Source: Macropodus opercularis
Lineage: Eukaryota > Chordata > Actinopteri > Anabantiformes > Osphronemidae
Assembly: GCA_030770545.1 (NCBI GenBank)
Contig: CM061104.1
Span: 17,803,001-17,867,000 of the forward strand
Length of the DNA: 64,000 bases
Direction: 5' to 3'
Part shown: in pieces, positions 37,701-52,700 of the stretch
How positions within the stretch are numbered: position 1 is the first letter of the stretch
Layout: every line of letters begins with the position of its first letter
Program-made: the position numbers and the translations under genes
Notes under the pieces: generated by a model
Databases searched by the model: none
Told to the model about the DNA's origin: nothing
The model's input: the letters and a program-made list of their open reading frames with translations, nothing else

Positions 37701-40700
37701 GTAGGTCAGCCCTGCCGCTGTAGCCTGCTGGTGAACCCTCCAGTCAGACTGTGGACAATCTAAAATGGCATGTTTGCACTCAAACAGAGCCACGTGGTTT
37801 AATGAGGACCCACGCTTCCATTGATCCCCCACATTTGCTTCTGTTTTTTGTTTTCTTTACGTACTGTTTCGCCACAAAAATTCCACAGTCAAGAAGTAAG
37901 ACATTAAAATCACAGTAGAAGGAGCCACTGTGGGAGCGACGGGTCTGCTCTCCACGCCTCTCACACACTGTTTAAGAGAGACTCATTTGCAGTGATATCT
38001 TCCCGTTAGTCCACTGGTAATTTGCAGAGGATTACTATCATTAGAGCCCGCTCGTCCAGCCTCCTGGCCTTTCCCGACTGCTGGATCCCCAGTGAATAAA
38101 CAGCAGCTCGAAGACCCTGCAGCGTTTTGCTGTTTGTGTGACTGGAGACTGCAGATGACAAAAAAATGAAGGAGGAGTGACCACAACAAGAATGAACTTA
38201 ATTGTTTAATTGTTGAAAACATAGAAAAGAAGGGACTTCGTTGTTGAGTTTTGTATTCTACTGTTTAGTAAACTGCTGCCTTTTAAGCAAAGCCATGATC
38301 TTTTCTTAACCTTGGTCAAAGTGCTTTGGTGCCTATTGTAATCCTAAACAAAGGCAGGAGGAGATGTGCTCGCCAATCTGCCGTCCCACCTTTGACCTAA
38401 ATAGTGCGTTGGAGGCTGGCAGTGTGCTTTTGTTAACAGCTGCCATAAAAGGACTAAACCCACCGATGTGTTAATCACGCCGTGCTCTGATTTCTTCACT
38501 TCACAGCAAATGATTTATCTCTTGTTTAGGGGATAAATTACTTTCTGAAACAGCTGGGCACTGCAATATTTAGCAAGCGTTACTCAACAGCAGTCAATAT
38601 TTGCATTTTGCACACAAATATTTTGCACACGTTTGGTGCATTAGCTAGTCGCACACGCATATGTGAGGTTATGTAAACGATGTTCTGTGCAGCAGTCTCA
38701 TCGAGGTGGTTTTCATACAGTACTGGTCCGTTTGCACCTCTGGCACTAGTTGGACCCCCGCCAGCAGCTTCTCTACTCCTTTAGCATGTTGTGGCAGAAC
38801 CAGAACCATCAGTGAGACACCACCCTGGTACCTGCTGGTGTAGATAGTTAGGTCGGTTTTTTGATCTGTGTGTCACATGATGCTGCATATGTGCAAGGAT
38901 CTGGAGGAAACCCTGGAGCTCGTACAGGGTTCTGAACCTAGAGAATCACAGCCTCAATCACAACCACAACCCGAAGTACAACTTGAATATCTTCAGCAGA
39001 GAGTCTAACTTGTTTCCAGCTGTTGTCGACCTCCATGTCACCAATTCTGGTTGTAATTTTTGTAGACAGGATGTTGAGGCACAGCCGAGGGGACTAGAGT
39101 TTACATTTTGGAAACCTCCAAATTGCTTTTTGCTTTGTTGCTGCATCACTGCTGTGAGCTGCAGCATGCGCGGGGGTAGTTTGTGATACGGTGGAACGGT
39201 CACCACCTCCATGTGTGTGCTTGGCTGTGGATTTCTGCCTTCGGCCTGGGAATGAGTAACTGGCCCTGCTTAAGAAGGACACGGGAAAGTAAAATACTGC
39301 AAGAGTATTGAAGAGGAAGCTCAGACGTTTGGTTTACTAGTTTGAGGACTACAGTTGTGAGGACAGATTGCCAACTCTCACTCTTAGAGATAGTGGACAG
39401 TGGAGACAACCTGAGGTCGATTTAGACCTGCTACGGGTTTTGTGTGTGTTTGGCCTGATAATGCTTTAGTATCCTTACTGAGCAGAGCGATGCCTGGATG
39501 GACGTATCCATGCGGAAGTGACAGAAAATGGCACGTGAATGACGTCTCTCTCTCATATCGGTGTCTTACGACAACGTCATGTAAGAACGTCTGCAGTGAC
39601 CCACTGAAAAAATATCTCTAATCCCTGCATATGGCACATTTCAGTCTATGCCAACTGTAACTATGAGCTGGCATACGAACCTGGGCCACCGTGGTCAAAG
39701 ACAAACCGGTCTCCCATCCATCACTCTGACCTTCACATGCTTTTATTCCACTGCACTCACAGGAAATGTCACAGTGCTTCTTTCATTGTCACTGAAGGTT
39801 GAACAAGGGCTGTTTCACAGATGTCCCGTCCTGATAGATGAGCTTATTGTTACAGCATCTTAATGGAATTTTTTCTACTCAGGGCAACACTGAGGATTGT
39901 GAGACGAACACAGCGAGGATGTGGTGAGTCCACGGCACAGTGCAGGTGGCAGTGGACGCCGGAGCTTATCATAATCTAAGACAAACACATGCTTCTGATT
40001 TACTGGGCTCAGAGTGAAAAATGCTGTACTTCTCTCTGTTCATATGCTATTAAGTAATCAGATTACTCAGAACAATCTGGTCATGGAACACATTTACATG
40101 TACTTAAGTATCATGGTTACTGTAAATCCATATTTACATGCACCAGAGGAATAATCTGATTTCTCCTCTGCCTTGGAGGAATTTTAGAAGCGCGTCTCCT
40201 ACAGTAGATGTTAACTCTGTGGTGACAGAAGACACAGCCTCTCTGTGTAGTACAGTGAGAAACACACAGCTCCTTTTCACAGCTCAGACTGCCTGACTTT
40301 TCAAAAGTATGAGGTGGAAAGCGATTCCTTTAGACGTCTACTCGCGTGTTCATTTTACTTTTAGCCAGACTTTGGGTGAACCTGAGCTAAAAATGAAGAG
40401 ACACTGCTCTGCCTGCAGCCATGTTTCTGCACATACTCCCTTCATACATGTAGGAGACAAATACACTCTACCCATCAGCTATGGTTACCAGCTTTCTTAT
40501 TTACATGACAATTAATATCAGACTATCATATTATCCTAATAATGGGGTTACATAAGTAAATAAAAACTACCATATTGCAGGTAGCATCTGTTCTATAATT
40601 TGATGCCAAAATAATATTGACTGCAAAATATAAACAATAATTAAATTTCCACTCCATTTGTAAAAGAGAGACATTCATCTGACATTTATTTAACTAATAT

Positions 40701-43700
40701 TCTGCAGAATATTACGCCTCGTTTACGTTTACTCTTCCACTTCCACTACTTCAGCCAGTGAACTTAGGGTAGAAAAAAAGTTAGAGCTGAAGACAATTAA
40801 AATAGATAATTATAATAATTATCCCTCTGGCATCAGAGCTTTCCCCTCACAAAGAAAATTCAAATAATCACTTATCAAAAAGAACGTGGAACAGAGAAAC
40901 TCACTTTGCTTAAAAACAAGAGGCCGATGCTACTCAAGCTGTTCCTGGTGTCGTGTTTTCCCTTCTGCACCATGACCGTCTGTCTAAAGAAGAAACAGAC
41001 ATCACATCTCCGCTTTAGCTTCTAGTACAGGAATCGACAGTATTAACCTTTAGTGGTGCTTGACACTATAATAGTTTCTTGTCAATGTAGGCTTCAAATG
41101 CCTCTCACGTCTGGGCTAACTCCCCTGGAACAGTCGTGTTTATAAAGGGAAAGTGGAAGCAATATGAGAGCAAAAAAAGAGGAAAAACCCTGAGAGAATA
41201 GAGATGATGGAACGGCTGTGAAACAGGACGAGAGCAGCAGAGACAACAGAGTCCTACTGTGGAAATGAATGCAGCCTCTCAGGATGGAGCAGCATACTCA
41301 GGGGAGGGAAATAATAAGACCGGTGGTGGTGGCGTCCTCACCACCGCTGCCAAATGCTGTTGTTGATCAAGTCGGACCTACACGCTCTATTATTGCTGAT
41401 CATATTGCCAGCAGCTGCTTCTCTTATGTGGCTTCAGGGATGAAAGGGAAGACCACTCTTCCATTTCATCTGAAATTTATTTCCATCTGCCAGGTTTAAT
41501 TTCTAATGGATATTACCAATGTACCCTGATATGTCTGTCAAAGCCTTCTTGTCAAGAGAACCAGCTTTTAAGCCGCTACCATCAAACATCCTTCAAAGAC
41601 ACCATGTTGTTCTTTGAGGCAATGCTGCTCCGTAGCAGTTCAGTTTGATGGGTTCTCTGTCGGATCAGCCTGGGATCTAAAATCTAGAAATGTATTTCCA
41701 CAGAAGATATCAAGTTCAAGTAAATACGGCAGCATCAGCTGAAGAATGTGAGCAATAGCAGTTCAGAGAAGCATTTTCTTCTTATCTTATAAAGCAAAGA
41801 CATTTTTTTATTTTCTCCAAATCCTATATCAAAGCAGAAGTTCACATCACCCAATCACTGCTTCACATTTCACATATCACCTGGAGTATAGAGGGAAGTA
41901 TTCCAGGGCAAAACGTGGTATTTAAGATGATGGTGCAGGGCAGCTATTGGCTTCTTTGATCGTCCACCTACTGAGGTGCCTTTGAAAGCGACTCTTAGGC
42001 GCGAAGAGTGTTCTGTTAAGAGCCTCAACTCCAAAATACATCTCCACGCTCAACGCTAAGGCCTGAGCTGTTGTGGAGCATTTCCGCTTCCGTTAGAAAA
42101 GTCGGTGAAACAGGTTTCTGTTCAGTCTTTTTGTCTGGATTTGTGCTGCCGTGCTAACATGCAAGCACACGATGCTGGTGTGTAACTATGGAGCAGACAT
42201 GATGCAAGTCTACTGTTAATCTCGGTGGAGTGATCGTGCTGCTGCTATGGTAACTTTCCACAGCTGACTTTGTGCTGTGCAGTGTTTTGATGTGATAAAA
42301 TTCAAAGCATACTCATGTACAGTTCAAAGCAGGGCTGCAACTTACAGTCAGACCCTCATTAGAATTAATCTGCAGAGCGTTTCAATAAATGGCTCATTTC
42401 CTAGAATCCTAAACAGATTTTTTGAAACAAAGAGCGAAATGTTTAATCAATAAAAACCCCTAATGGCCACTGCTACCTTGGCCTGTGATGCATATTTTAC
42501 ATTGCATCGTACATGAGGTTTAATGAGTTATTTTGAGTTTACAAGTGATCCCCCTACAACACTTTTATTGCGTAACTTTGGTGACGTTGGTCATGCTGCT
42601 GTTTAAAAACGCCTCTTTAATCACTGAGCCATCACTAGTCCCGTATTATTACAGACTGAGTTAACACATTGGGCAGTCGGTGTAAAAATCCACAGCCACG
42701 TGATGTAGCCATTCACTTTTCAGTGGCATCTGTAAGGCACCCAGCATATGAGTGACACATCTGGTGTGCAGCTTCATTAACCCACATTTATTCCCAGACT
42801 GCAGAGTGTTGTCAGAGCGACTGCCCTCCGTGGGCTACGTGTACAGACACTCAGACACAAACAAACAAATCCCAAACACCCACTCCCTCCTGCTGCCATC
42901 AGCACCATGTCGTACGCATTCACTTTCGCCGAGCGCTGTGCTTGATTGTTTGCGTTTGAACAGATGGCGCCATAAGTTAACACGTAGCTGTCGTGTAAGG
43001 CGCGTGATACGGGCGCTGCCGCTGTTTTCTGTCCCACCCCCTGTGGTGGGTCGCCCACCTGGCTGCTCCCCACACCCCTCTGTCCCACTCTCCTGTGATT
43101 ACCACTCTAATCCATATTTAATGGATTCGGCGCAGTCTCCCCGTCCCAACGATTAAACCTCCACGGCTTTTCAATCCAGATGTTACTGCTGGGTCATAGC
43201 GAAGGCAAAAGGTGTCTACGCTGATGGAGCCAAGAGCAGACTTTTCCGGTTCGAGCTGAAAGAATTGATTGGCTCGTTGGTCTCCACTTACGCAGACTGA
43301 AACAAGCTGCCAGCTGAGCACCGACGCACATTAAACGAGGTCGACATGTTGACTGATAATGATCGAGTGTAAAGATGTTAATGCAGAAGTTTGAAGCCTT
43401 TTCCTTGATAGTTGTGTAACGTTGGGATCCATGTGCGGGACTAAATGTGAGGGTGTCTTTGGGTGGATGTTAGTGGACTGTGTGTGTGTGTGTGCGCGTA
43501 TGTAAATTGTGCCAGTAAGTGCATATGTTCAAAGGGCCCGTATCCGTTCTGTCCTTGTGTGTGCGTGGATTTAGCTTAGCGTGAGAGCGATCACATGCTC
43601 GGTGGCCCCATCTCCTCTCTTTCCTTCCTCTCATGTTTACCTGGAGCGGAGCAGCAGTGGAATCAAAGAGCAGAAACAGAGCGTTGTGTGCTCATTTATC

Positions 43701-46700
43701 TCAGCGCCTTCTGATGGAAGGTGGCGGTTTTTACCGCTCCCACCCCCCAGTGCGATCATAGCGCTCAGCGTGTGTGTGGCGTGTGTGTGTTCTGCCTCAC
43801 CTTGGACCGCCCGCTCCACCTGATCTATCCAGCAGCGATATTCTTCTTGCAGCTCGATATGAGTCGTCTGTTACCTCCTCTCACACTGCAGTAAGCAGGA
43901 AGGATTTTTAATCACGCCGCTGTTCCTTGAAAGCTTTGTTCTTTTTCGCCTGCTAATTTATGGAGGAATCTGAGGCAGTGGGTGTCTCATTTATACATAA
44001 TGATATTCCTTATGATGTCACCGCTATTTTCTATTCCATTTTAGAAGACAGGCCATAATAAGGAAGTGAGAGCTACCTGACTAACCGCGTGTGTTGTATA
44101 GGTGTCGCCCTTCCCGGGAAAGCTGCTTCTCAAAAGATCTGGCTGATCTCGAATGCACCATCAGTCTAGTCTCACATCTTCTAGTTCTTAGTCTTTACTC
44201 TACAGATGAAATCATGTCTTGTTCTAACAGCGAAACATCTGCAGGGTCGAGCTGTTTTATCGTGTTCAGTGTTTTTTGGTAACATGCACGGTTGCTTCTG
44301 TGTAACAGCCATAAAACAGAGCTTGCGTCTCTAAAATGTCACCATTTAAAAGCAACAATACATGTAATGCATGTTATTACAATGACCTAGTAACTGACGA
44401 TTCAAGTTACTTGAATATTACTTATTACCTTGTTATTGTCAACGCGCTACGCCCCCACATTAACACATGGAGCACGGGGCAGGATTTTTGATTTGTGTTT
44501 TTGTTCATAGCTGAGTGAAATACACGTGGCTTATATTTTATTTAGCCAGTTTATGTCTTTTTCGATTTTTGTTGAAAGTATGAAGCAATGGAAACTGATA
44601 TTCAAACATTATACAGTACCAGTGGTGCCTTGATCATCCGATGTTAAATATCTCAGCAGAGGGTTTGTGAAGCACTGCTGATATGTTTGTCACTATTTGT
44701 CTCTTGACCATTGTAATTAGTTTGAATGTGTCTGCATGTACTGATAAAAAACGTAGTCTTGTTGTGTTGTGAATAAATTGTAAGGTTAATGACTCCGTTG
44801 AGAGGGAAATGCTGCAGTTGCTCTTTATATGGACTAACTGATTATTTGCTTGTCTTTGAAGAAAGTCGTGCTTAAGGGTGATGAAAAACAGCTAAACGTA
44901 ATAAAATATTAAAATGCAATATACAGAAAGAATAATAATTGTTTTGTTGTTGCTTTTTTCAGACAATCGTACATGTTGTAGTTACTATAAATAATTATAA
45001 TGTAATTGTTATTTGAAGTAGTAATATTATTGTCTTGTATTGACTTTGATTGAACAGTTTCCAAATGCAAAACCTGTAAGTTCACAAGTCCCCAGACCGC
45101 AAATGAAACACACCCAGTAAATAATGAGGGGAAATGCTGCCTGAGGACGAGCTTTAATCGTCAGCTTGTTCGCATGCACCGTGTGAGCTCTCTCTACTTG
45201 CTTCTTTCAGATGCCTTCATTGCTTGCTTGTCTTTTGTTATGTATCTGCGTCGTTTCTTGTTTCACTACTGTTACTAATGTCAGTACATATTCTACCTCA
45301 GCTCACACTAAGCATATGTGTCAGAGCACATGGCTGGAGCTGCCATATGGAAGCGATGGCAGCTTCCCCATCACTCATGCAGTTGAGTACCTCTGAAGGT
45401 GCAATAAACCTGCTGCTGTGTAGCTGTGCGTTGGCACTTTGTGTTGTTGGACAGAGATTTATGCTTCTGCTGAAGCGTCACAGTCACTTTCAGTTATTGA
45501 TTTACCCTTTGCTCAATAGCTCGGCTAAATTATAGCTTTTTAGGACCCCTCAGGTTACGGAATTATGTTTTAAAAGGTTGTGTACACTACACATTGATTT
45601 TGGTGCTGGTATGCATGATGATGTGAATATTAATGTGTGTGTGTCGTCAGTCATCAGTTCAATTCTTTAACATAAGCGTTATATGTCATATTGTGTTGAC
45701 ACCTTCAAAGCCGCAGACAGACATTCAGAAAACCAAACGATGAAACATGTCCAGAGCTATGTTCACCCTCTCATCCATATCCTAGCAACCATCTCCCAAG
45801 GGCCCTATAATCTGCCTCATCTAGCCAATTGACAAGTGGAGAGTGACAGGGGGTCAGACGAGCAGAGACCGGCATCTGGGATTCATACTCCGGATGGAAA
45901 AGCTTCATCTCCTCCACTCAGCGTCCCCTGCTGTTATTACATCCGCCCAGGTGGCATATTTCTGCCTCCTGATTAGGTGCATCTCCACTTGTCAGTCTCG
46001 TGTGGAACAGATAGCCTCTGAGCTCCGGCCACCTGCCTGCAATTAAGCCCTTTGAGTCTTAGTGGCTGAACATTGTTACAAAGGGAAGAAATTGCCTCGC
46101 CAGCAGGGTTAACCTCTGCAGACATCTGCAGTGTCGTGAGCAAGGGCACAGCTCGAGTTTCCTTAAATGGGCTAAATTGAATTGACTGGGAGAAGGCTTC
46201 CTGCCGAACGTTAATGTTCACAGTAGGATTTTTTTGGATCCGCCTTCATCTGGCAGAATCGTTCAGGTACGCCAGGATCAAATTCACCCCATCTCAGAGA
46301 AGGCCTTCATCTGCCTCCACAGTTTGACAGTTATGCACCACTTCTGTGAAAGGCAGATAATAACGTCAATGCTCCATACCCTGCGCTTCTTTTATCTCGC
46401 AGGGATGCCATGGTGGGAGTAGCGCTCCTATTTCTTGGCACATAAGATGCATGAAGCAGCTCCCATGAATTATTCAAAGGTTTTGTTCTTATAGTTGCAG
46501 AGTTGACATTGAGTTGGTTGAGTGTCATTTCTTTATCTGTTGAATCCTCCGTGGACAATGCGCCGCTGTATAGTGTAAAATAGAGGTGCAGCGCTATCTT
46601 CAACCCCAGGATGCAAAACAACAGCGTACTGTACCTCTATAGGAGGCCCGGCGCATACACAAGTGCATGTATGCTGCATAGTAAACACGAAGCACGAAGA

Positions 46701-49700
46701 GCACCTGCACACAAAACCTTTGCTTTTCATTCAATCAAGGAGAGATTGACTGATTCTGACAAGTGTGCCCAAACCTCTCTGGTATTATATGCTCACACCT
46801 CCACATGCGTAGGCAGTGGCACAAATTAGCACAAGCAAGAGGCTGGTGTCCTCCGGGAGAGGCAGCTGTCAGTCTTCACTCCTATTCTTGGCTGTGGGAG
46901 TCTTCACACAACTGGAGGAGTGAGGAAGCCTGACAGGATTTATAGTAATCAATCATTTGTCCCGTGGCTGTTTCACAACTAGATACGAGTGACGACACAG
47001 AGAAATACAAGGATCCTGTTATTTGAAGCTATCAAAGGCGAGTGTTTTCAAAAGATTGTGATAACGTGAGAAAACGCAGCCACGCGATTAACGCGTCGCA
47101 AAAGATACCGGAAATACTGGCCACTCGGCCGCGATATGCAAAACTGCATCGCATTTGCCGTTTCTCTTTATGACCCCCCCCCCAACATATCGCGCAATTA
47201 TAGCCCAACATTCTAACAAGATCTCCCTGTGGACCAGCAGTCAGTGACGCTGTCAGTTCGGCAGCTGAGATGGCTGGAAATGTCTCATTACTCTGGTGAG
47301 CACGAGCAGCAGGACCTCCTCTCAACGAGGCACGGCTAGCTCAGCGTGAGCCGTCATGCCCAAAGGAGTCATTATAAAGGAATAACCCAGGAGATCAGCA
47401 GCTACCTACACCTGACCTTAACATGCTGCTTCAATAAATTCCTCACTGTGCTTTTGCAGGATAGTCAATGTAATGTTAGTAGCGTCTGTGTATCATTTGC
47501 TTCAAATGACCTATTTTACTCAGGCCAAGTCAAGTATTGTGTATTACTACTCATGTTGGCAGGAAATGAAATACAAACACAGTGCAGAGCAATGGAGATG
47601 AAACAAAGCGGTGGCTGTGATTGCAGTTTGGAGGCCTGGTTATGAAATTCAAAGGTTTCCTCTGATTTCACCTTCTTATTCTCTGTTTTCATCATGCACT
47701 TCAGTGACATGAAATGAAGGCGAGCACGAAGGGCGCTACCAGAAGGCGGTGGGTCCGCGTGGTGGCATGATCGTGGTCTGTCTGCTTTGGCCTGCTGTGA
47801 GCCTGTTTACCGTGTGTGTGCGTGTCCGCTCGGGTGCGTTCGAGTGTTTGTGTGTGCGCTTTGAATCAAGCTTGGCTCAGATATCGCTGTTCTCTGTCCA
47901 ATGCCTCCCACCACCCTACTGCTGCCGAGTCCGTGTCCAAGAAGGATCCCCCCTAGGCCCTCAAAAGTGGGCCTGCACCGCGATAAGTTCAGCAGCAACT
48001 GCCCTAGAAGTGTTACTTTCGAAAGCCTGAATGTTTAGCTGATTGGTAAAACAAGAATCCCTGCTGTTATGTGAATTAAGGACCTGACAGGCGGTAATTT
48101 TCCATCAATGTTGCATCACCAGGGCTTTAATTAACTGAGACAAAAGAATGTAGCGGCTTTATTTCTTGGATTTTAAATAATTGCAAATGTTCAAAGCCTC
48201 ATTCTCACAGACAACGCCGCAAATTTGTATATTCAGTGCAAATTCATCAACAAAGTCTTAAACGCGGTGTTGCCACCTTCCCACTCCTACGCCTCCGTGA
48301 TTTTCAGAAACAATAGAGCATGAAAAAAAATCCTTTGGAGGGTGTTCACAGGCCAGAACATGATGCTTTATAATACGGGGGATACAAAAGGCACTTACTT
48401 CAAAAGCATGATGTTGGTGGTCATCAGGAGCAATGTTTCCCAATGTTACTCTACATTTTGCTTCCTAAAAAGAAAACCGGTGACGGGACCAGGTAAAATA
48501 CCTCCAACACTCCGCTGAAGAAGCTGAACCTGTAGTAGAACTGAACTGTGGCACCATTTATGGATTAGTAGCTTTAGCTTCGTCTGTAGCGACAGTATTT
48601 GCAGAGAAATCGTTGCACGTTGTCCTTCTGTGTGATTCATTTCTGTTGTATTATTACGTTTTCTTACTTCGGAACCACTCCCATTTCTTCGGCTCTAGGT
48701 GCTGGTCACGGGGTTATTAGACGATTGTAATTGTATTGTTGTGTAATCCCGAGTTTGTTGAGGCAGAATAATGAAAACGTTCCAACACATGGCTTGGTAT
48801 GAACTGCCTGCCTGGGAATACTTGAATCTGATTGTAGTTGAGTGTAACACTGAAATAATGAATCTGCGGGTAGACTTCCTTAAAAGCAGCTTGTGTAAGC
48901 GCCTCTCTAAAAATAAAAGTCTTGAGTGAACAGCAGAAATTACAGCGTGTGTCATGTTCCACCACACATCCCATGTGAGCAGACGCTTTCTGCCATCTTT
49001 CATTATTTTGTCATCACCTATATTCTATTCACCTTGTCGTTCCCTGTTTTTTATTTGCTGATAAGAATCTAAATTAAAGCACCACTGTCTCTAATGCATT
49101 ATTATCACAGTTGTGTGTTTTTAAAGCTCAACGCTACTAATTTAACGGTGATGTATCGTTACAGACGTTCGGTACGATAATGGTGTTAACATGAAGATTG
49201 TGGAGATTTAGTTCACGTCCCCAGAGCTCGTTTTAGAAAGCGAGGCCACAGAGTCCCCCCACTCTAGTATTACCTTCCTATTTGATTGTGATGTAACGCG
49301 TGATGCATTGTGGGAGGTGGTAATCTAATCCTCGGTGCTGGTGCTCCTCAGGGCCGGAGAGCTCACCGCGTGATTGGCAAATTTATCTTAATAAAGAGAC
49401 AGCTACATCATCAAGCTGCTGCTGCGGCTCCCCGCCCGGAGCAGAACGCAGCACCTGCTCAGAACAACGCATGCAGAAAAACCACACACCTGTAACCTGT
49501 GCATCCCACAAATACACACGTGAACCGCCCTGCTGCCAGTTCACCTCAGATACTGTACATTCATTCACGTCTTTTGCTTAGAAAATCCACAGCAGGAGCT
49601 TAATCTACCAAAGACAAAAGATTATCCAGCTACTACATGCACATGGCTGGATAACGTTATCAGGAGGGGATTTATAACAGCAGAGCAGAGACTGTAGATG

Positions 49701-52700
49701 CACATTATAAGAAGGTTTGAACACTGGAAAAAGCCTCTAACGTGTTTATTTAGTGTTTTAATGGCAGCTTCTCCCTAATTCACTGAAAACGTGGATCAGT
49801 AATCATCCACTCAGATGCTTTGGATGTAGTAGTTCTGGATACTTTGCGTGTGTCTGTAGTGTTTTTGTCCTCACCCCAGCGCGTCAGAGCTGCATATTCA
49901 ACAGCGGTGTGACTTTCCAGAAACAGCTCCCTGTTACTCTGTCAGCAGTTTTCTGAAAGTACGTCCAAAGAATTTTGTGAGGTCTGTGGATTATCCTGAG
50001 CAACGGCATTGTGTCGGGAAAAACACAATTTCTGTTGAATATTTTAAAAGTGATTTATTTTTTCAAAGCTGTGGAAACTCAGTGCTTGACCATGAAAGCA
50101 GGAATCTCAGAGACAGAAGCAATGCATCAAAAGTGTTTGTGCAGCTAGATGCTGCTGGAAGGAAGAAAAGAAATGTGTTGAATATTATTGTCAGTATTAG
50201 TTACAGGTGTCGGGCCGCGTGGTCATTTCTCCAACCCTGAGTGTCAAAGCTGCTGGAACTAAGTCACTGCTTTTCAACAGCAAACTAACAGGTGTTAGTC
50301 ATCTGATGCTGGACCTTTCACTCGTTGCTCATTTTGCTCATTTCTTGTGCTATATTGCTGAAGTCTCCCACTAGTTCATATGTTCGTATCTAAGCTTGGT
50401 GCATGTGGTCGCGTTTAGGAAACGGGCGCCACTTGACGCTGCGCTAATGTTCTCAGTATTAGTACCATAAACGAATCAAGGTGGTTTACAGCTGCCTGGC
50501 TGACACCTCGTTTGAGCTCAACCATCCAACGTGTCGCCGCGTCTTTGTTGTTGTGTCTGCCGCATCGAGTCACATGCATATTGCATGTTTGCGAGCTGGA
50601 GATGGAGATGAAATACCACACCCTGACGAGAAGAATACATTCTGCTGGGAGAACAAGCATCACCGCTGCGTGCGCCTCTCATCTCATCCTTTCTCTGGTG
50701 TTGTTGCTCACAGTAAAACGCCTTGAAGAGTCTGTGTCGCTGCTGCTCTTGTAAAACCTGGCAGTTGTGCGTCTCACAGACCAAAGGCTTTCATCCACAG
50801 GGCAGACTCACTGCGCCTCTGACACTCTCTGCGTGCGGCTGAAACTTCCTGAACCCTCAGCCCTGTACCCATTTACCCTTAGCCAAACTATCACACACCT
50901 CTAGGCAAGACATCCATGAGCCTGTCAGCTCAGATATGAGTCGACAAGTCAACTAAACCAGACGTTTGGAGCTGCTTGGTGGCCAGCAGTGGAGCATTCA
51001 AGGTCCTACTGCACAGCTCTTGTGTTTGAATGAGTTTATAATGTTTGAATCACCTCACAGACCTGCAGAACAGAAGCATCTGTTCCTCTGTAAATAAAGA
51101 TAAAACACCGTGCTCTCATATTTATTTTTACCTTGACAATGATGTGTACGGCCACTGTTACTTGTTGTTTTCCCTTCGGCATCGCTACTTAAAATTCAGA
51201 GGGTATTTTTCCCTGCCACAGCCTAAAAGGCTATTCTGGGAACCGTATTATTGCACAGCTTGATTTAGTTTTCTTTACAGTGGCACCCGGCTTCTGTTTT
51301 AAGATGTATTATGAAAAAAACATCACGTCACCCATTTGTGAAATCATGATCAGCTCTCTGAATGTTATGCATATTCAAGCATCGGAACAGAAAACCCGCC
51401 AGTCACGTTCTAACGCTATCGATAATCACGTATTATTACCACCAGGTGATTAGTGAGCCTGCCTACTGTACATCCTAACAATCAGCAGCTCCATTTTGAG
51501 CGGTTACACATCTTTTTCTTTAAACAGATGTTGCATGTCGTGTGCAGCTGCTCAGCATAAGACGACGCTCCTGCAGTTTCACTAAGTACCAGGGTTTAGT
51601 TCACAGTAGCAGTTACTTATTTTCCTGTAGTCTCCACAGTAAATATTATTATTCACCATCAGCTCAAACCGAAACAACTAAGACATAAAACACATGGAAG
51701 AGTAAAAAATATAAACTAACAAATGAAGCCTGGCCTTCAACAGCTGGATGTAAATGCCTGTGTAGCATCCTTTTCATTGTTACAAAGCTACTGCGGTTTG
51801 ACGGGCACTGATCACTAATGATTTGTGCTGTAGCTGATTATTTCCATTCATCAGTCAGACGTTTATTTTGTCCTTTAATGAAAAATAAAAATGTCTTTTA
51901 CTGAGCGAACGGTTTCGGTCTTACCATATATATAATGTATGTTTTCCCAGGAGATTTAGATTTGATGTTGATTTACTGCGCATGGACAGGTAGTGGAGTA
52001 ATGGGTCCCTGAGCACATACTGTACAGGTAACAGGCCACTCAGCTCTTCTGGAGGACGAGCACTAGACTGAAAATGACAAAAATTATGACTACAGATGAG
52101 GCTGTTATGTCATTTATGCTCACTTGTGTCTCTCTCTAGTTATTTCTGTCAAATGTGGCTTTTTTTGTGATTATAATGCATATGCATCATTGTGTTTTTT
52201 CATATCTTTAATAGTTTTCAGTTTGTGCTCATCTTGGGTTTATTTACTGTCCCATCATACTGAGCCTTTTGACCGGAGGCCTCCTGACATTCTGAGCCCT
52301 TGGACCTGTGCCTGGTGGCTCATTAATTCATCCATGAGCTGAGGTCTATCACCATTTTCAGATGTGCACTGGAAGCCTGAACTTACGTGGACATTAGCCC
52401 GAGGAGCTGTACGTGAGATCACAAATGTCTGAAGCAGTTGGCCTCGGCGTCAGATTGCACCCAGCCAACTCATACTGTACATGTAGAGCAGATAGTTGTC
52501 TGGAGATCTTATTGTGAGTGAGTGGACAGTTTCTGTATTTCAGGAAAGTGAGAACACATCTGACTTTATCATCTCCTACATGCTACATATTTGAAAGCGC
52601 GTCTGATTCCTCCGATTTGATCCAGAGTTCAAATAAGAAAACGTCTCTAAACCCAAACTAATTGGTTGATGCACAGATTCCAAGACAATCATTTACAACA

